From Reticulascus tulasneorum (lineage: Eukaryota > Ascomycota > Sordariomycetes > Glomerellales > Reticulascaceae), in NCBI GenBank assembly GCA_001557505.1, contig LSAX01000003.1:3162001-3226000 (forward strand): a DNA stretch of 64,000 bases. Reading direction: 5' to 3'. Positions 31,645 through 43,348 of this stretch are shown one piece after another; position 1 is the first letter of the stretch, and each line of letters begins with the position of its first letter. The notes under the pieces are model-generated. The model had not been told where the DNA came from and searched no databases. It saw nothing but the letters and a program-made list of their open reading frames with translations. A program made the position numbers and the translations under genes.

Positions 31645-34600
31645 GCTGTCTATAAAGATTTTATATAAAAGTGGTGATAACTTTTTTAAACGTTTAATAG
31701 TCTATTAATATTATAAAATAGTCTTCTAATTTTTCTAAGTAATATCTTTAATGTTCTAGACTTTTTATAATAATAAATAATTCTTATTAGCTTATTACTT
31801 AACATTTTTCTATTTTTATAAACTTATATAACTAATAAGTGATTAGTTATTATTATCTTCTTATTAACTATAATAATATTCTTAAGGTTATTTTAAATAA
31901 AATATCTATTTCTATAAACTTATATAACTAATAAGCGATTAATCATTATTATCTTCTTATTAACTATAATAATATTCTTAAGGTTATTTTAAATAAAATA
32001 TCTATTTTTATTTAAGTTAGTAATCTTAAATCTTAATATTAGAGAATAATAGCCAAAGTGAATATAAGTTTAATCTTATTAAACATTTCTTATACTTCTC
32101 TTAGCTATATAAATTCTTCTTTCTTTATAACTTTTATATTTCTTTTTAATAAGGCTAACATTAGAAAAATAATATAAGAATATCTTTTTATAAACTTCTA
32201 ATAAAAATTTATAAATCTTAAAAATATTTATATATCTCTAAACGATTTCGGCAGTTACCATTTAGCAACCGCTTACACTTTATTTAAGTTTATAATAATA
32301 CCTTCTTTATTAATAATAAACTTTAAGAATTCTACTTAATCTTAATAAAAAATATATTTAAATAACTTTATATAAAATTAAGCTTTCTTTAGCTTTCTTA
32401 ATATTTCTTTTAGATATTAAGTATATTCTTCTTTACTTTATAAGAATATCAAGATATCATCTAAATAAACAATATAATAAACATCTAAAATATTAGCCAA
32501 CGCTTAATATATATACGTTTAGAACGTAGCTAAAGTATTAATAAGTCTGAACAATATTACTATATATTTAAAATAATTATATCTTATATAGAAAATAGTT
32601 TTCTAACAATCGTTCTCTTTAATTCTAACTTAATAATAAATATCTTATAAATCTAACTTATTAAACTATTTTTCTTTTACTAACCAGTTTAATAATTCCC
32701 TAATTAATAATAATAAATATCTATTTTTTATCATAATAATATTTAATCCTTAATAATCTATATATAACCTTAATATACCATCTTTTTTAAATATAAACAA
32801 GATAAGTAAGCTAGCTAGGCTAACTAATTTTTAAATCTACTTACTTATTAATATATCGGCAAAATATCATTATAGTTTTACCTTTTAAGGTTTTAATAAT
32901 AGGTAGATCGGCCTAAATAATAACTTTTTACCGTTTTATATATTAATTAAATATTTTATATTAGATAATATAAAGATAGTTTTTACTAAGTCTTTAACGA
33001 AAGTTAGCTTTTCTCTTTAAAATTCTAATAAAAGTTTTATAATCTCCTTAATATCTAGTTTATTAATAATAAAGATTAATAACTCTTCTAGGTTTAAAGT
33101 TATTATTATAAAATATATTATATAAACGTAGCTTTATTTAACAATAAGTTTATAAACGAAGTCTAATACATCGACGACTAAGATCTTTCTAAATTATTAT
33201 ATACGATTATTTATATTAATCATAATACCTTTATCCTTTATATTAATTATAGATAATAATAATAATAAGCTTCCCGGTAGTCTATTTATAACGACAAATA
33301 ACCATTAAAATATATATATCTTTTTCTAGTTATCTTAAAAGTGGAATATTAACTAGAAATAGCCTAATTATTTCGCTGGTTAGTTATTAAACATATAAAA
33401 TATAAACGTTAGTATATTTATTAGTTTTAATCTTAGCTAGTTTATTAAGCTTTAATTAATAATATTTATTATTATTTTTATATCTATCTTAACTTTTAAC
33501 TTAATCTTAACGTTTTTTTAGATTATAAATATATATTTTTAAATAATTTTACTAATTTTAACTAAATTTCTAAGTTTAGATATAAAGATATTTATTATTT
33601 CCTTTATATTAACTTATTTCTTAAACTTTATATACTTATAAAATTATTATTTTCTATTAAGATAATATTTTATATTTTTACTTTATCTTTATAGTCTTTT
33701 TGCTTATTAATTATCTTATTATAATAATTTATTATAAAATAACCAAGCTTCTTATATTAATAATATTTAAAGGTTATATCTTTTTCATTTTACTTTATAA
33801 GTTTAGTAAAACTTATTTATTAACTTTTTTAATCTTAAAATATAAAGTTAAAATAACCTCTTCTTATACTACCTTAATAGTTTCTTTTACCCTAGCCACG
33901 CTCTTAATAAGACATTGCTAACTACTTATTATTTTATGATAATTCTATAATCTTTTATTAAAAACAACTTCTTTATAGGTTTTTAAGACCTTAGAAGAAT
34001 ATATTTAAATATATTTATTTTTGGCTTTCTAAATATATACTTTTTAACTTTATTTAGATATTTTTTATTTTATAAATTAGATCTTTAAAGATAATCTTAA
34101 AAATATTAAGTTCTTTTAAATATTATCTAAATAAATTTTCTAGCTTATATTAATAATCTTAAGTATATACCTTTTATTCTATATTCTTACTAAACGCTTA
34201 AAAAATATTTAATTATTTTTAATAAAATATTAAAAATCTTTTTTTAGGTTTTTATTTATAATTTTAAAGTTCTTTTTAAAACTTTTTATCTTTTAGTTTT
34301 TTTAAAACGTATTTTTATTAAACAAACTTTAAATAATTAACTTATTATAAAATATATATAAGTCTTTTATCTTATATTTCTTAATTTAAAAGGTCTTTAT
34401 AATTTTGCTAATTAATTTATAATTTATTAATAATAATTAATATTAACTATTATACTTATTATCTTAATATGTTATTTTTATATATCTTATATATTTCTTT
34501 TATTATTTATATCTAATCTTCGATTTATATGTTTATAATTATAAACTTTAAAGTTTTATAGTTATATATAAAAGGTTTTTCATATATATAAAACATTTAT

Positions 34601-34900
34601 ATTATTAACGTTATATAATTAGTAAATATCTAAAAAATCTCTCTTTAGGTCTATATAATTTATAATATTACTTATAAGATATCTTTTTAAAACAGGTCTT
34701 TTATATAGGTTAGTATACTAAGCTCGTTTTCTAAGCCTAATATTACCTAGCCTATATTAATATCATATATTATTAGCAACTATTCGTTTAGAGCTAACTT
34801 AATCCTTATTAACTTAGAAGTTAATATATTTATAATTAACTTAATCCGTCGTAACGTTATCTTCTAGCTTAATCTTTTTAAAGAAATAGAAGTTAAAAAA
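31645..34900 (-). mobile_element. Ty3/gypsy remnant, minus strand, 3'-truncated
   Basis: Read on the minus strand, the region near 32447-32475 gives the reverse-transcriptase signature YIVYLDDILI, followed by the thumb/connection stretch near 32220-32340 (VEFLKFIINKEGIII, then PKSFRDI). Gag and protease parts should lie at higher coordinates, to about 34900, but are too degraded to place. The element ends at 31645 where hAT copy 3 begins, so RNase H and integrase are missing. All frames are broken by RIP stops. Confidence 0.75.
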
Positions 34901-34969
34901 TTATAAAAGAACTAACTAAAGATTATAATCAGGGAAGAAGACGGGCCTTTTACGATCATTATATTAAAC

Positions 34970-37900
34970 GTTATTCTTATTATAAAATTTTAATTTACCC
35001 CCTAAGTCTCGTCAGGGCAAGTCTCATTATTTCTAAAGGTTTAGTCTGACTATTTCGCCAGGCGCTCGTCTAGAGCTTGACGGCGGCCCCTAGCTTATTA
35101 AAACCTTACAAAAAAGTAATTAGAAAGACCTTAAGAATAATAAGTATTTTTATATAGATAATCTAATTATATAATCTAATAATATCTTAAAAAAACCAAT
35201 TAAAGACTTATTAATAAACGATAAATTAACATCTTAAGATAAGATAAAGCTAATTAATGAATAATAGATATAATATAACACTTATTAATATATTAATCTA
35301 AATATTATAATAATAATTACCTTATATATAAATTAGATAAGGAAAATATAAAATATTATCTTAGGCTTTATATATGATATAACCTGAAAAAATATAAAAT
35401 AAACATTCTAAGCCTGATTAAGGTACTTATCTTCGAAAGATAAGATATTATATTTATAGAAATTAAGCAATTTATAATAATAAGAAGACTTAGAAATAAT
35501 AACGTAGAATTTAATAATAAATATAAATATTATAAATAATATTAATATATTAACCTAAAATAACTTTTAAAGTTAGTTTATAAATATTATAATATTAACT
35601 AATATATATTCTTTTATATTAATAAGTGATTAATAAATAATAACAAATAGACCTTAAAGATTGTTAAAGATTAGACTTTAATCGAATAAGTAATATTAAA
35701 CTTTTAGATATTATTAAATAACTTTATTAATTATTTTAAATTATTTTTAGATAATAATAATAATAACTTAAACTTAAAAATAAACGTTTTAATATAACTT
35801 ATTAAAAAAGAAACTAAAAAATTAATATTAATTAATATTAAAGAAAAAGATTTATAATTAATAATCTAACATTAAGAACCTACTATTAAATAATATTTTA
35901 AAAAAATTAAAGAAATAACATAAGAAATATAATAAGAAATTACACTTATTAATACTAAATTAGCTATATAATATAAGATCAAAGAGATTCTCTTTATTAT
36001 AATATATAAGAAAAAAGACCAACTGTTAAGGTAATGTCTGCCATTTCAGGTGAGTGGTATGTAAAGTGAAAAGAATCTACCATTTCTTCTATCTGCTGAA
36101 TTAGGTATTTGTATAATTGGTTTATAAGGCTTATTCCCACAACACCAACTTAGTAAAAAGATATATAAAATATAAACTTTGTTAACCAACTTAGAAAAGT
36201 TCTATATAATTAATAAGAAAGAAAAAACCTTAATAATAATCGAGAAAAGACATGGATAATAATAAATCTAATAACCTTTTACATTATAATAAGTTAATAA
36301 CTAAGTTTTATAATAGAAATTATTAAATAATAAGTCTAAATAATAACTTAAAAACTTAAAATTAAAGAAATATCTAAGATATTAGAAAATAAAGATATTT
36401 TAAATCTAAAAAAGTCTTTTCTAAAATAAAATAAAATAAACCTTTTTATATATATTATCAAAATACTTAATAAAAGACTAAAATTAATACCTAAAAGAAT
36501 TTATAACAAAATAACCTTAATAAAGATAAACTAATATAATATATAATTAAATCCTAACATATAAACTAAAAATATTAAAATAATATTTAAAGATAAAAAA
36601 CGAATAATAAAAGATCATTTTTAATATAACGAGATTTATTAAGTAGATTATTTATAAGATAATTATATTATATATAAACTAGATAAAAAATAATATAAAT
36701 AATATCCTTAATAAAGAAAAAGTTAACTAATTAATAAACTTTATTTAATAACTAAATTACCTTATTAAGTCTTAATAAAGAGATATATAAAACTAAGATA
36801 TATAATATTTATATTATATCCTAACTTCTTAATAGAATACTTATTTAGAAAAATTAAGTAGAATAAATATTATATTAAATATTATAAAATATATTACAAC
36901 AAAAAAGCAGAAAAATAATTTATAAAGAATAAATTATATATAACTTAGTTTAGATAATAAAAACCACCATAATAATAATAATATAATGATAAAGATATAA
37001 AGAAAAAAACTTTAATATAATCTATAACGAAAACGTTAATTATATATATATAAAAATCTTAATAAAAATAAAAAGTTAATTTATATAAGCTATAATTAAT
37101 AATAATATATAAAAGAATTATATTATTTTTATATTAGTTAATAATATAAATTTATCTTAGAAACTTAAGAAAAGCTTATATAAGTTAACTATTATAAAAA
37201 AAAAATTATTTATATATGATAAAAGTTATATTATTAAAGAAACTATATAACTTATAATATTTAACTATAATTAAGAAGAAATAATCACTTTCAACATTAT
37301 AAATATTAAAAAGCATTAGGTAATTTTAAATATTACCTAGTTAAAAGAAAATAACTTTTAAATTAATTAGATTATTAAAATGATCTAATAGGTAGATAGT
37401 TTAACCTTTAGATAATTAGGATTTTTAATATTACGTAAGCTTAATATGATATTTAGGATAAAAATAATAATATATTAAAAATAGACATTTATTAGGTCGT
37501 TATATAAGATAGAACACTAAATTATAATTAACCAGTTAGAATAGATTCTATTTAAATATTATAAATATAAATAGCTATTTAGTAAAAAACTTAATATAAA
37601 GCTATTAAAATATAGACCTTATAACTATAAAATCAAATTAAAAGAAGATATATAATTAAAGTTTTACATAATATATTTATTAAATCTTATATAATAAGAA
37701 ATATTAAACGTTTACCTTGATAAGAACCTAAAAAAAGATTATATTAGACTTTTAATATTATTAATAAGATATCTTATCTTATTTATATTAAAGAAGAACG
37801 GAAAATTATGATTATATATTAATTATAGATAACTAAATAAGATTATAATTAAAAACTATTATCTATTATCTTTAATCTTAAAACTTAGAGATTTATTTTT

Positions 37901-40900
37901 TAGAGTTAAGTATTTTATAATATTTAACCTTAAAAAAGTATATAACTTAATCTAAATAAAAGAAAGTAAAAAATAAAAGATAACCTTTTAGACTAAATAA
38001 GGATATTTTAAATACCTTATTATACCTTTTAAACTTATTAATATATTAGCTATGTTCTAGATTATAATTAACTAAGTCTTAAAGGAATACCTTAACTAAT
38101 TTATAATAATCTACTTAGATGATATTTTAATCTTCTTTAAAACGTTAGATAAATATAAAAAATATATATATTAAATATTTTAGAAAATTTAAAATGTTAA
38201 ATTATTAATTAAGCTTAAAAAGAATATATTTTATTTTAAATAAGTTAACTTCTTAAGCTATATAATTACGTTAAGATAAATTAATATAAATAAAAAAAAA
38301 TTTATAACGGTGGCTAAGTGGTTTATATTATAAAACGTATAAGATATATAACGTTTTTTAAGATTTATAAACTTTATTAAAGGTTTATTATATCTTATAA
38401 CTAGAAGATATTCTTATTAATAAAGCTTATTAAGAACAATAAAACATTTTAATAGATATTATAAATAGAGAAAGCTTTTTAAGATATAAAAAAGAAAATC
38501 GTATAAAAACTAATCTTAATGATCTTAAACCTAGAGAAACCTTTTAAAGTTAAAATAGATATTTTAATTATATATTAAGAAGATAACTTTTATAAAAAGA
38601 TAATTATAAAGTATTATATTTAATAACTTTTTTCTTAAAAAACCTAAGTAGATTAGAACTTAATTATTAAATCTATAATAAAAAATTAATAAAAATTATT
38701 AAAATATTTAAAAAATAGAAATATTATCTTTTAGGAACTAAATATAAAATTAAGGTTTATATAGATTATAAAAACCTTATATATTTTATAATTAGTAAAG
38801 ACCTAAATAAATAATAGATTTAATAATTAAAATTCTTTTAAAAATTTAATTTTGAAATTATATATAAAAAAAGATCTAAGAACGGCCAAATAGATATTCT
38901 TAGTTAAAAGACCGATTATAAAGAAAATGTTCTTAAAGATATAAACGTTATCCTCTAACGAAATATAAATAATATCTTAATATTAAATAAGAAAAACCTT
39001 AATGTTATATTAAAATGATAATTAATAAAAGAAACTTAAACTAATAAATAACTAATTAAAGAAATATATAAAATATTTATTTATAGATATTAAAAAGTAA
39101 ATAAGACTTATTAAAAACTTAAACAATATTATAATTATATTAAAATTAAAGACAAAGTCTAAATAATAATTAAAAACTATATAACTTATATAAGAAATAA
39201 GATATTATAATATAAATTATATAAAGAATTATAATTATTCTAACTAACTAATAAAATATAAAAATTAATATCTATAAACTTTATAGTTAAGTTATTAAAG
39301 TCTAAAAAACTATTTATAAATATAAAATATAATAATATATTAATAATAATCGATTAACTTATTAAATATATATATTTCAAATTATATAAAGAAATAAGTA
39401 ATATAGAAGAACTTATATATATTTTTATTAAGGTTATCCTTATATAATATAGATTATTTATAAAATTAATAATAGATAAAGATAAGCTTTTTATATCTAA
39501 ATTTTAATAAATTTTAATAAAATAATTAAGGGCGAGATATAAACTTTTTACAAGTTTTTACTTTTAGATAGATAGTTAAATAGAAAAGATAAACTAAATG
39601 TTAAAATAATATCTACGTTATTATATTAATTATAGATAAGATAATTAAGTTAAATTATTATTATTAATATAATTTGTTTATAATAATATAATTATAAAAA
39701 TAATTAAAGTTTCTTTGTTCTATGTTAATTATAATTTTAAATTAATAATATATAAAGAATTAAAAGAAAGCTTTATAATATCTAAAATAACTATTTACAT
39801 AGAAATATTATGATTATTATAATTATCTTTTTAGAAAGATCTAAAGTTAATAATTATAAAGATATTAAAATATGTTAATATTAAAAAGTTTAAAAAGACT
39901 AACTTTTAAAGAGGGATATAATGTCTACTTTGTATAATAGAATATTAAAACCACTAGACTAAACGATAAGTTAGATTATAAACTTATTAGATTATTCAAA
40001 ATTAAAAAGAAAATTTTAGAAGTTAATTATAAATTGAAATTACTTAATATTATAAAAATACACTTAGTATTTTATATATTATTATTAAAATTAGCATTAG
40101 ATGATGTGGAATTATAAAATATTATTATAATTAATATTAACGATTAAGATTATAAAGTAAAATAAATCTTAGACTTATAATATAATGATGAAGGTATTTT
40201 AAATATTTTATTAAATAGAAAAATTATAGATATTTAGAAAATATATAAAAACTATTTAAGAATTTATAAAATTACTAAGATTTAATATAATAGTTTTACT
40301 TATAACACCTAGATTAACCAAAAAACTTAGATCTGTAAAACTATTATCTAAACCTAAAAAAACTTAGTTAATATCCTTAGTAACCTTGAGAGATTAAATA
40401 TTATCTATTATATAAGACTTTTACGTAGAAATGGAAGTTATATTATCTTCGTTATTTAATTCTTAAAGATTACAACGAAAAGTGTTTTTATTCTACTTAG
40501 TAATAACTTATTTTTAATAATGAAGATAGGCTAGATGATTTACAATAGTAAAAAGCTAAGTCTAAAAAACAAAAAAGGCCTTTTTAACTTTTTTTTCTTT
40601 TTTTTCCAACTTCTTTTATATTTAGATAAAATGAATAATTAAAAATAGAATTAGAAAATGAAAACTTAATAAATAAAAGAAATTTATAAGAAAAAGCCAT
40701 GAAAATATTATTATAATTTATATAATTATAATAAATATATTTAAAATAATATAACAAATTAAAGTTTATATAGTATATTAAGTTTTATTTAAAATAATTT
40801 AAGTAAGATATATTAACGTTAACGTCTAAAAGGTCTATATGATTAGTTAGTTGTTAACGTTTAAGGACTTTTGAAATAAGAGGATTATATAAAGAACAAA

Positions 40901-41046
40901 CTTTTGAAATATAACTTAATATGTTATTAATATATAACGAAGATAAATAAAAACATAGAACTTAACGAGAAACGAAACACGGAGATATGACTTATTTATA
41001 TAATTAATAAGGCCTTTAAGATAAAGATCTTAAAAGAGGGATATAA
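34970..41046 (+). mobile_element. Ty3/gypsy chromovirus remnant, plus strand
   Basis: In order on the plus strand: a less-mutated gag-like start near 34990-35095; gag continuing to about 36900; a protease segment around 37300-37400; a pre-RT and RT region 37640-38400 with IIYLDDILIFF at about 38105-38137; an integrase segment near 39240-39370 (ISINFIVKLLKS-like, then LIIID.LIKYIYF); the post-integrase KEGYNVYF segment at about 39910; and a chromodomain-like tail near 40150-40310. A polypurine tract (AAAAGAGGGA, about 41032-41041) precedes the LTR start at 41047. RIP stops occur throughout. No 5' LTR is visible; it abuts the opposite-strand element head to head. A 121-bp LTR-like insertion interrupts gag. 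Confidence 0.85.
36024..36144. mobile_element. 121-bp LTR-like insertion, unmutated
   Basis: Begins TGTTAAGGTAATG and ends TTCCCACAACA, so it has TG...CA termini with a TGTT/AACA inverted repeat. It is flanked by a perfect 5-bp direct repeat CCAAC (36019-36023 and 36145-36149), the target-site duplication size typical of LTR integration. Its base composition is balanced, unlike the almost pure A/T DNA around it. It has no coding capacity. Best read as a solo LTR, or as an LTR of a very small LTR element, that inserted after the surrounding retroelement was mutated or was too short to be mutated itself. Confidence 0.8.
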
Positions 41047-41740
41047 TATTATGGTTATAATATATAACTTTTTTAATAAGTGGTTATAAATAATAGAATA
41101 TATTTATATAATAATATTTAAGATTAAAGATATATATATTATATTAAATATTATTAAATAAATATATAATATAACGTTTAACTTATTTATAATAAAAATA
41201 AGATATTAATATATAAAAAACACTTATAGACTTTTATTAATAATATTATGTTATTAACAAAAAGATGATAACGGCTAAAGGTTACTAAAAAAATAAGATT
41301 TATAAATAAGTGTATAATAAGATAGATTAAAGGTTAATAAAATTATAATAATCTAAGATTATAATAATCTAAAATTATAGTAATCTAAGATTATAATGAT
41401 CTAAGAAAACTATAATCTAAAGATTTTATGTTTTTATATAAAAATAATCTTTTTTATAAGTTAGATAATTCTTAATTATATTTTAATAATTAATTTAAGT
41501 TTTTAGCTTTATTAAGCTTTAAACTTTGATTATTAATCTTATATAATATATCTTATAATATTAAGTTTAAATTAAAGTTTTTTTCATAATATTGTTTATT
41601 AATATTATTTAATTTACTTAATAATATAAACCTTAATAGTTGTTGTTAAGATTAATGTTATAATTAGCCTTAATATAATCATGATAAATAAGTTTATATT
41701 AATAACAAAAATAACGTTTAGATCTTAAACATATTAAATT
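41047..41740 (+). mobile_element. 3' LTR of the gypsy element (RIP-mutated)
   Basis: Starts TATTATGGTTATAATATATAA directly after a polypurine tract and aligns with the better preserved copy at 18753, with differences being C-to-T or G-to-A. Similarity is clear at 41047-41270 and again near 41640-41690. The 3' limit is uncertain. A 16-bp tandem repeat (ATTATAATAATCTAAG, four copies, 41342-41405) lies inside. Confidence 0.7.
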
Positions 41741-42370
41741 ATAATTAAAGAAATAATTGTTAAGTATATCTAAAGACGTTTTAAGATAATATCTTTTTAT
41801 AATTAGAAAATAAGAGATTTAAAAGATTTTAATTTTATAAAAAGGGATATTTTGGTAATTTGATATTTTTTAATATAGATTATTAATAAATTATAGATAA
41901 TTTTATTAAATAACTTATTTAAGAAGATAGCTTATAGAAAAGCTTATTATTATTACTTTAAAGAGCTCTAGATAACTTTTCAAATTATATAACTTATAAT
42001 ATTAATATACCTTTATCATCTTATTATTATAATTAAGCTTGATGATGAAAAGCTTATAATCTTATATTTATAAATATTTTAGTTTTTTATAATAAACTAA
42101 CTTTTCTAATATAAACTAACGTTGTTTCTAAATAATAGACGGAAGGTCAAAGATATTAAGATTAATAAGTAATATTATATTATAAGATCTTTTAAACTAT
42201 TTAAGAAGACTTAGATATATCTTATAAAGTCTAATAAACACGTTTGAGCTTTCTATAAAAGTTATTAAGAAGAGAAAATTAGATATTATATAGATAAGGC
42301 TCTCGAGAAAGCTCTTGAGAAGGCTCTCAAAAAAGCTCTTAAGAAGGCTTAGATAAAGGATATCTAGCGA
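41741..42370 (+). other. AT-rich remnant with KALE-type coding repeat
   Basis: Degraded sequence ending the AT block. A plus-strand frame can be followed from about 42122 to a stop at about 42350, with internal stops consistent with C-to-T change. Its end is a 12-bp repeat, about four units (42293-42349), encoding KALEKALEKALKKALKKA, which would be a helical charged tail. I cannot assign the family; a transposon ORF is likely from context. Confidence 0.4.
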
Positions 42371-42586
42371 TATAAAGTCGGATATTGCCTAGCAGACCTA
42401 GAAAACACGTTAGTTTGACCGCGTTTCGCCTTATAATAGAGTAAGGGGAAGATAATGCACGTACCTAAGCACGTGCCTAGTCATATGATACGGCTTGGCA
42501 AATCATCCAAATATTGAAGCTATTCGAATTACGTTGATTTGTTTGAAGATATCTTGGATTTGGATTGAATTGCTTGGATTGCTTGG

Positions 42587-43348
42587 ATGATTTGTAAATA
42601 TGTTTGTATTTGCGGTAGCGCTGGATCCTATAGGGACTGGCATTTTGCTCTTCGCGAAGATTGTTACCCTACTGCAGCTTTTAAGGACGACGGCTCCCAA
42701 CACAGACCGGGCTTGGCGGGGTGTGATGCTTGGCCCGATGGGAGCCAAGCTCATCCATTTCCCACGTACTTCTACGTGCAATACTGCAACTACGGCGATC
42801 ATGACGAATATCATGTTCTGTATGACGTTTACTTTCCTTGGGTACGTGTTCTTCTATACAGCGAAAGACGTCTATTCTATTAGGGGGGAAATTAACCCCT
42901 GTGCTTTAGAGCACTAACACTTTTGGCGGCCACGACAACGACTGGGAGTGGGCTGTTGTGAAATGGCGTCGATGGTCGGAAGACTGGAACTACTTTGTTC
43001 GCCATGAGATTGTTCTTTCGGCCCACGGCAAGCAACATTCAATCCCCTGGGCCAACTATCCCAACACTGTTAGCCCAAAGTAAGAGCCCTTACTATCTAA
43101 CTTGCAAAGCTAATTGTGTCACTTGCAGTGACCGAACTTGGCGTAAGAATGCAGAAAATCCCGTGATTACGTTCGACCACGATGGGCATGGCTTGAGGGA
43201 AACTACATCCGGTATAGATAAGTGGTACTATGCCGGTGACTGGCTTGCTTCGGGGGAAAATATTCCTGCTCGTGACTGGGGAAAGGCTGACTCGCCGCCT
43301 AATGTTTTTGCACCGGGACAGTCGAAGGACTTGTGCTGGTATGTGTAG
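42587..43348 (+). CDS. Divergent NPP1-like protein, 5' end uncertain
   Basis: Exons 42587-42841, 42910-43079 and 43129-43348 give 214 residues. Introns have donors GTACGT and GTAAGA and acceptors TTTAG and TTGCAG. Landmarks resemble the necrosis-inducing NPP1 fold: REDCYPTAAFKDDG, LYDVYFP, GGHDNDWEWAVVKW, LSAHGK and a late DWGKAD. The family's heptapeptide GHRHDWE reads GHDNDWE here, so two metal-site positions differ and cytotoxic activity of the classical kind is doubtful. No signal peptide follows the ATG I used; an in-frame acceptor-like site (CCTATAG, about 42630) suggests a missing upstream exon, and the AT block begins just left of it. The gene may therefore be 5'-truncated. The fold assignment is by motif resemblance only; another secreted family sharing DWE motifs is possible. 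Confidence 0.6.

Larger units (their letters stand above)
18753..42370. other. RIP-mutated AT-rich block
   Basis: About 23.6 kb of nearly pure A/T with sharp edges at about 18840 and 42370. Every long repeat in it shows transition-type differences between copies (C to T, G to A) and stop codons where CAA, CAG or CGA codons are expected. That is the established outcome of repeat-induced point mutation. The only patches of normal composition are 34970-35095 and 36019-36149. No host gene is visible inside; small open frames are transposon pieces. Confidence 0.92.

Noticed and set aside
33700..33921. 73-codon open frame on the plus strand in the AT block
   Set aside because: It lies opposite the minus-strand gypsy remnant and has random low-complexity content.
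34990..35095. A tRNA or other RNA gene in the GC-rich patch
   Set aside because: No A or B box and no cloverleaf could be drawn; a plus-strand frame continues into gag of the gypsy element.
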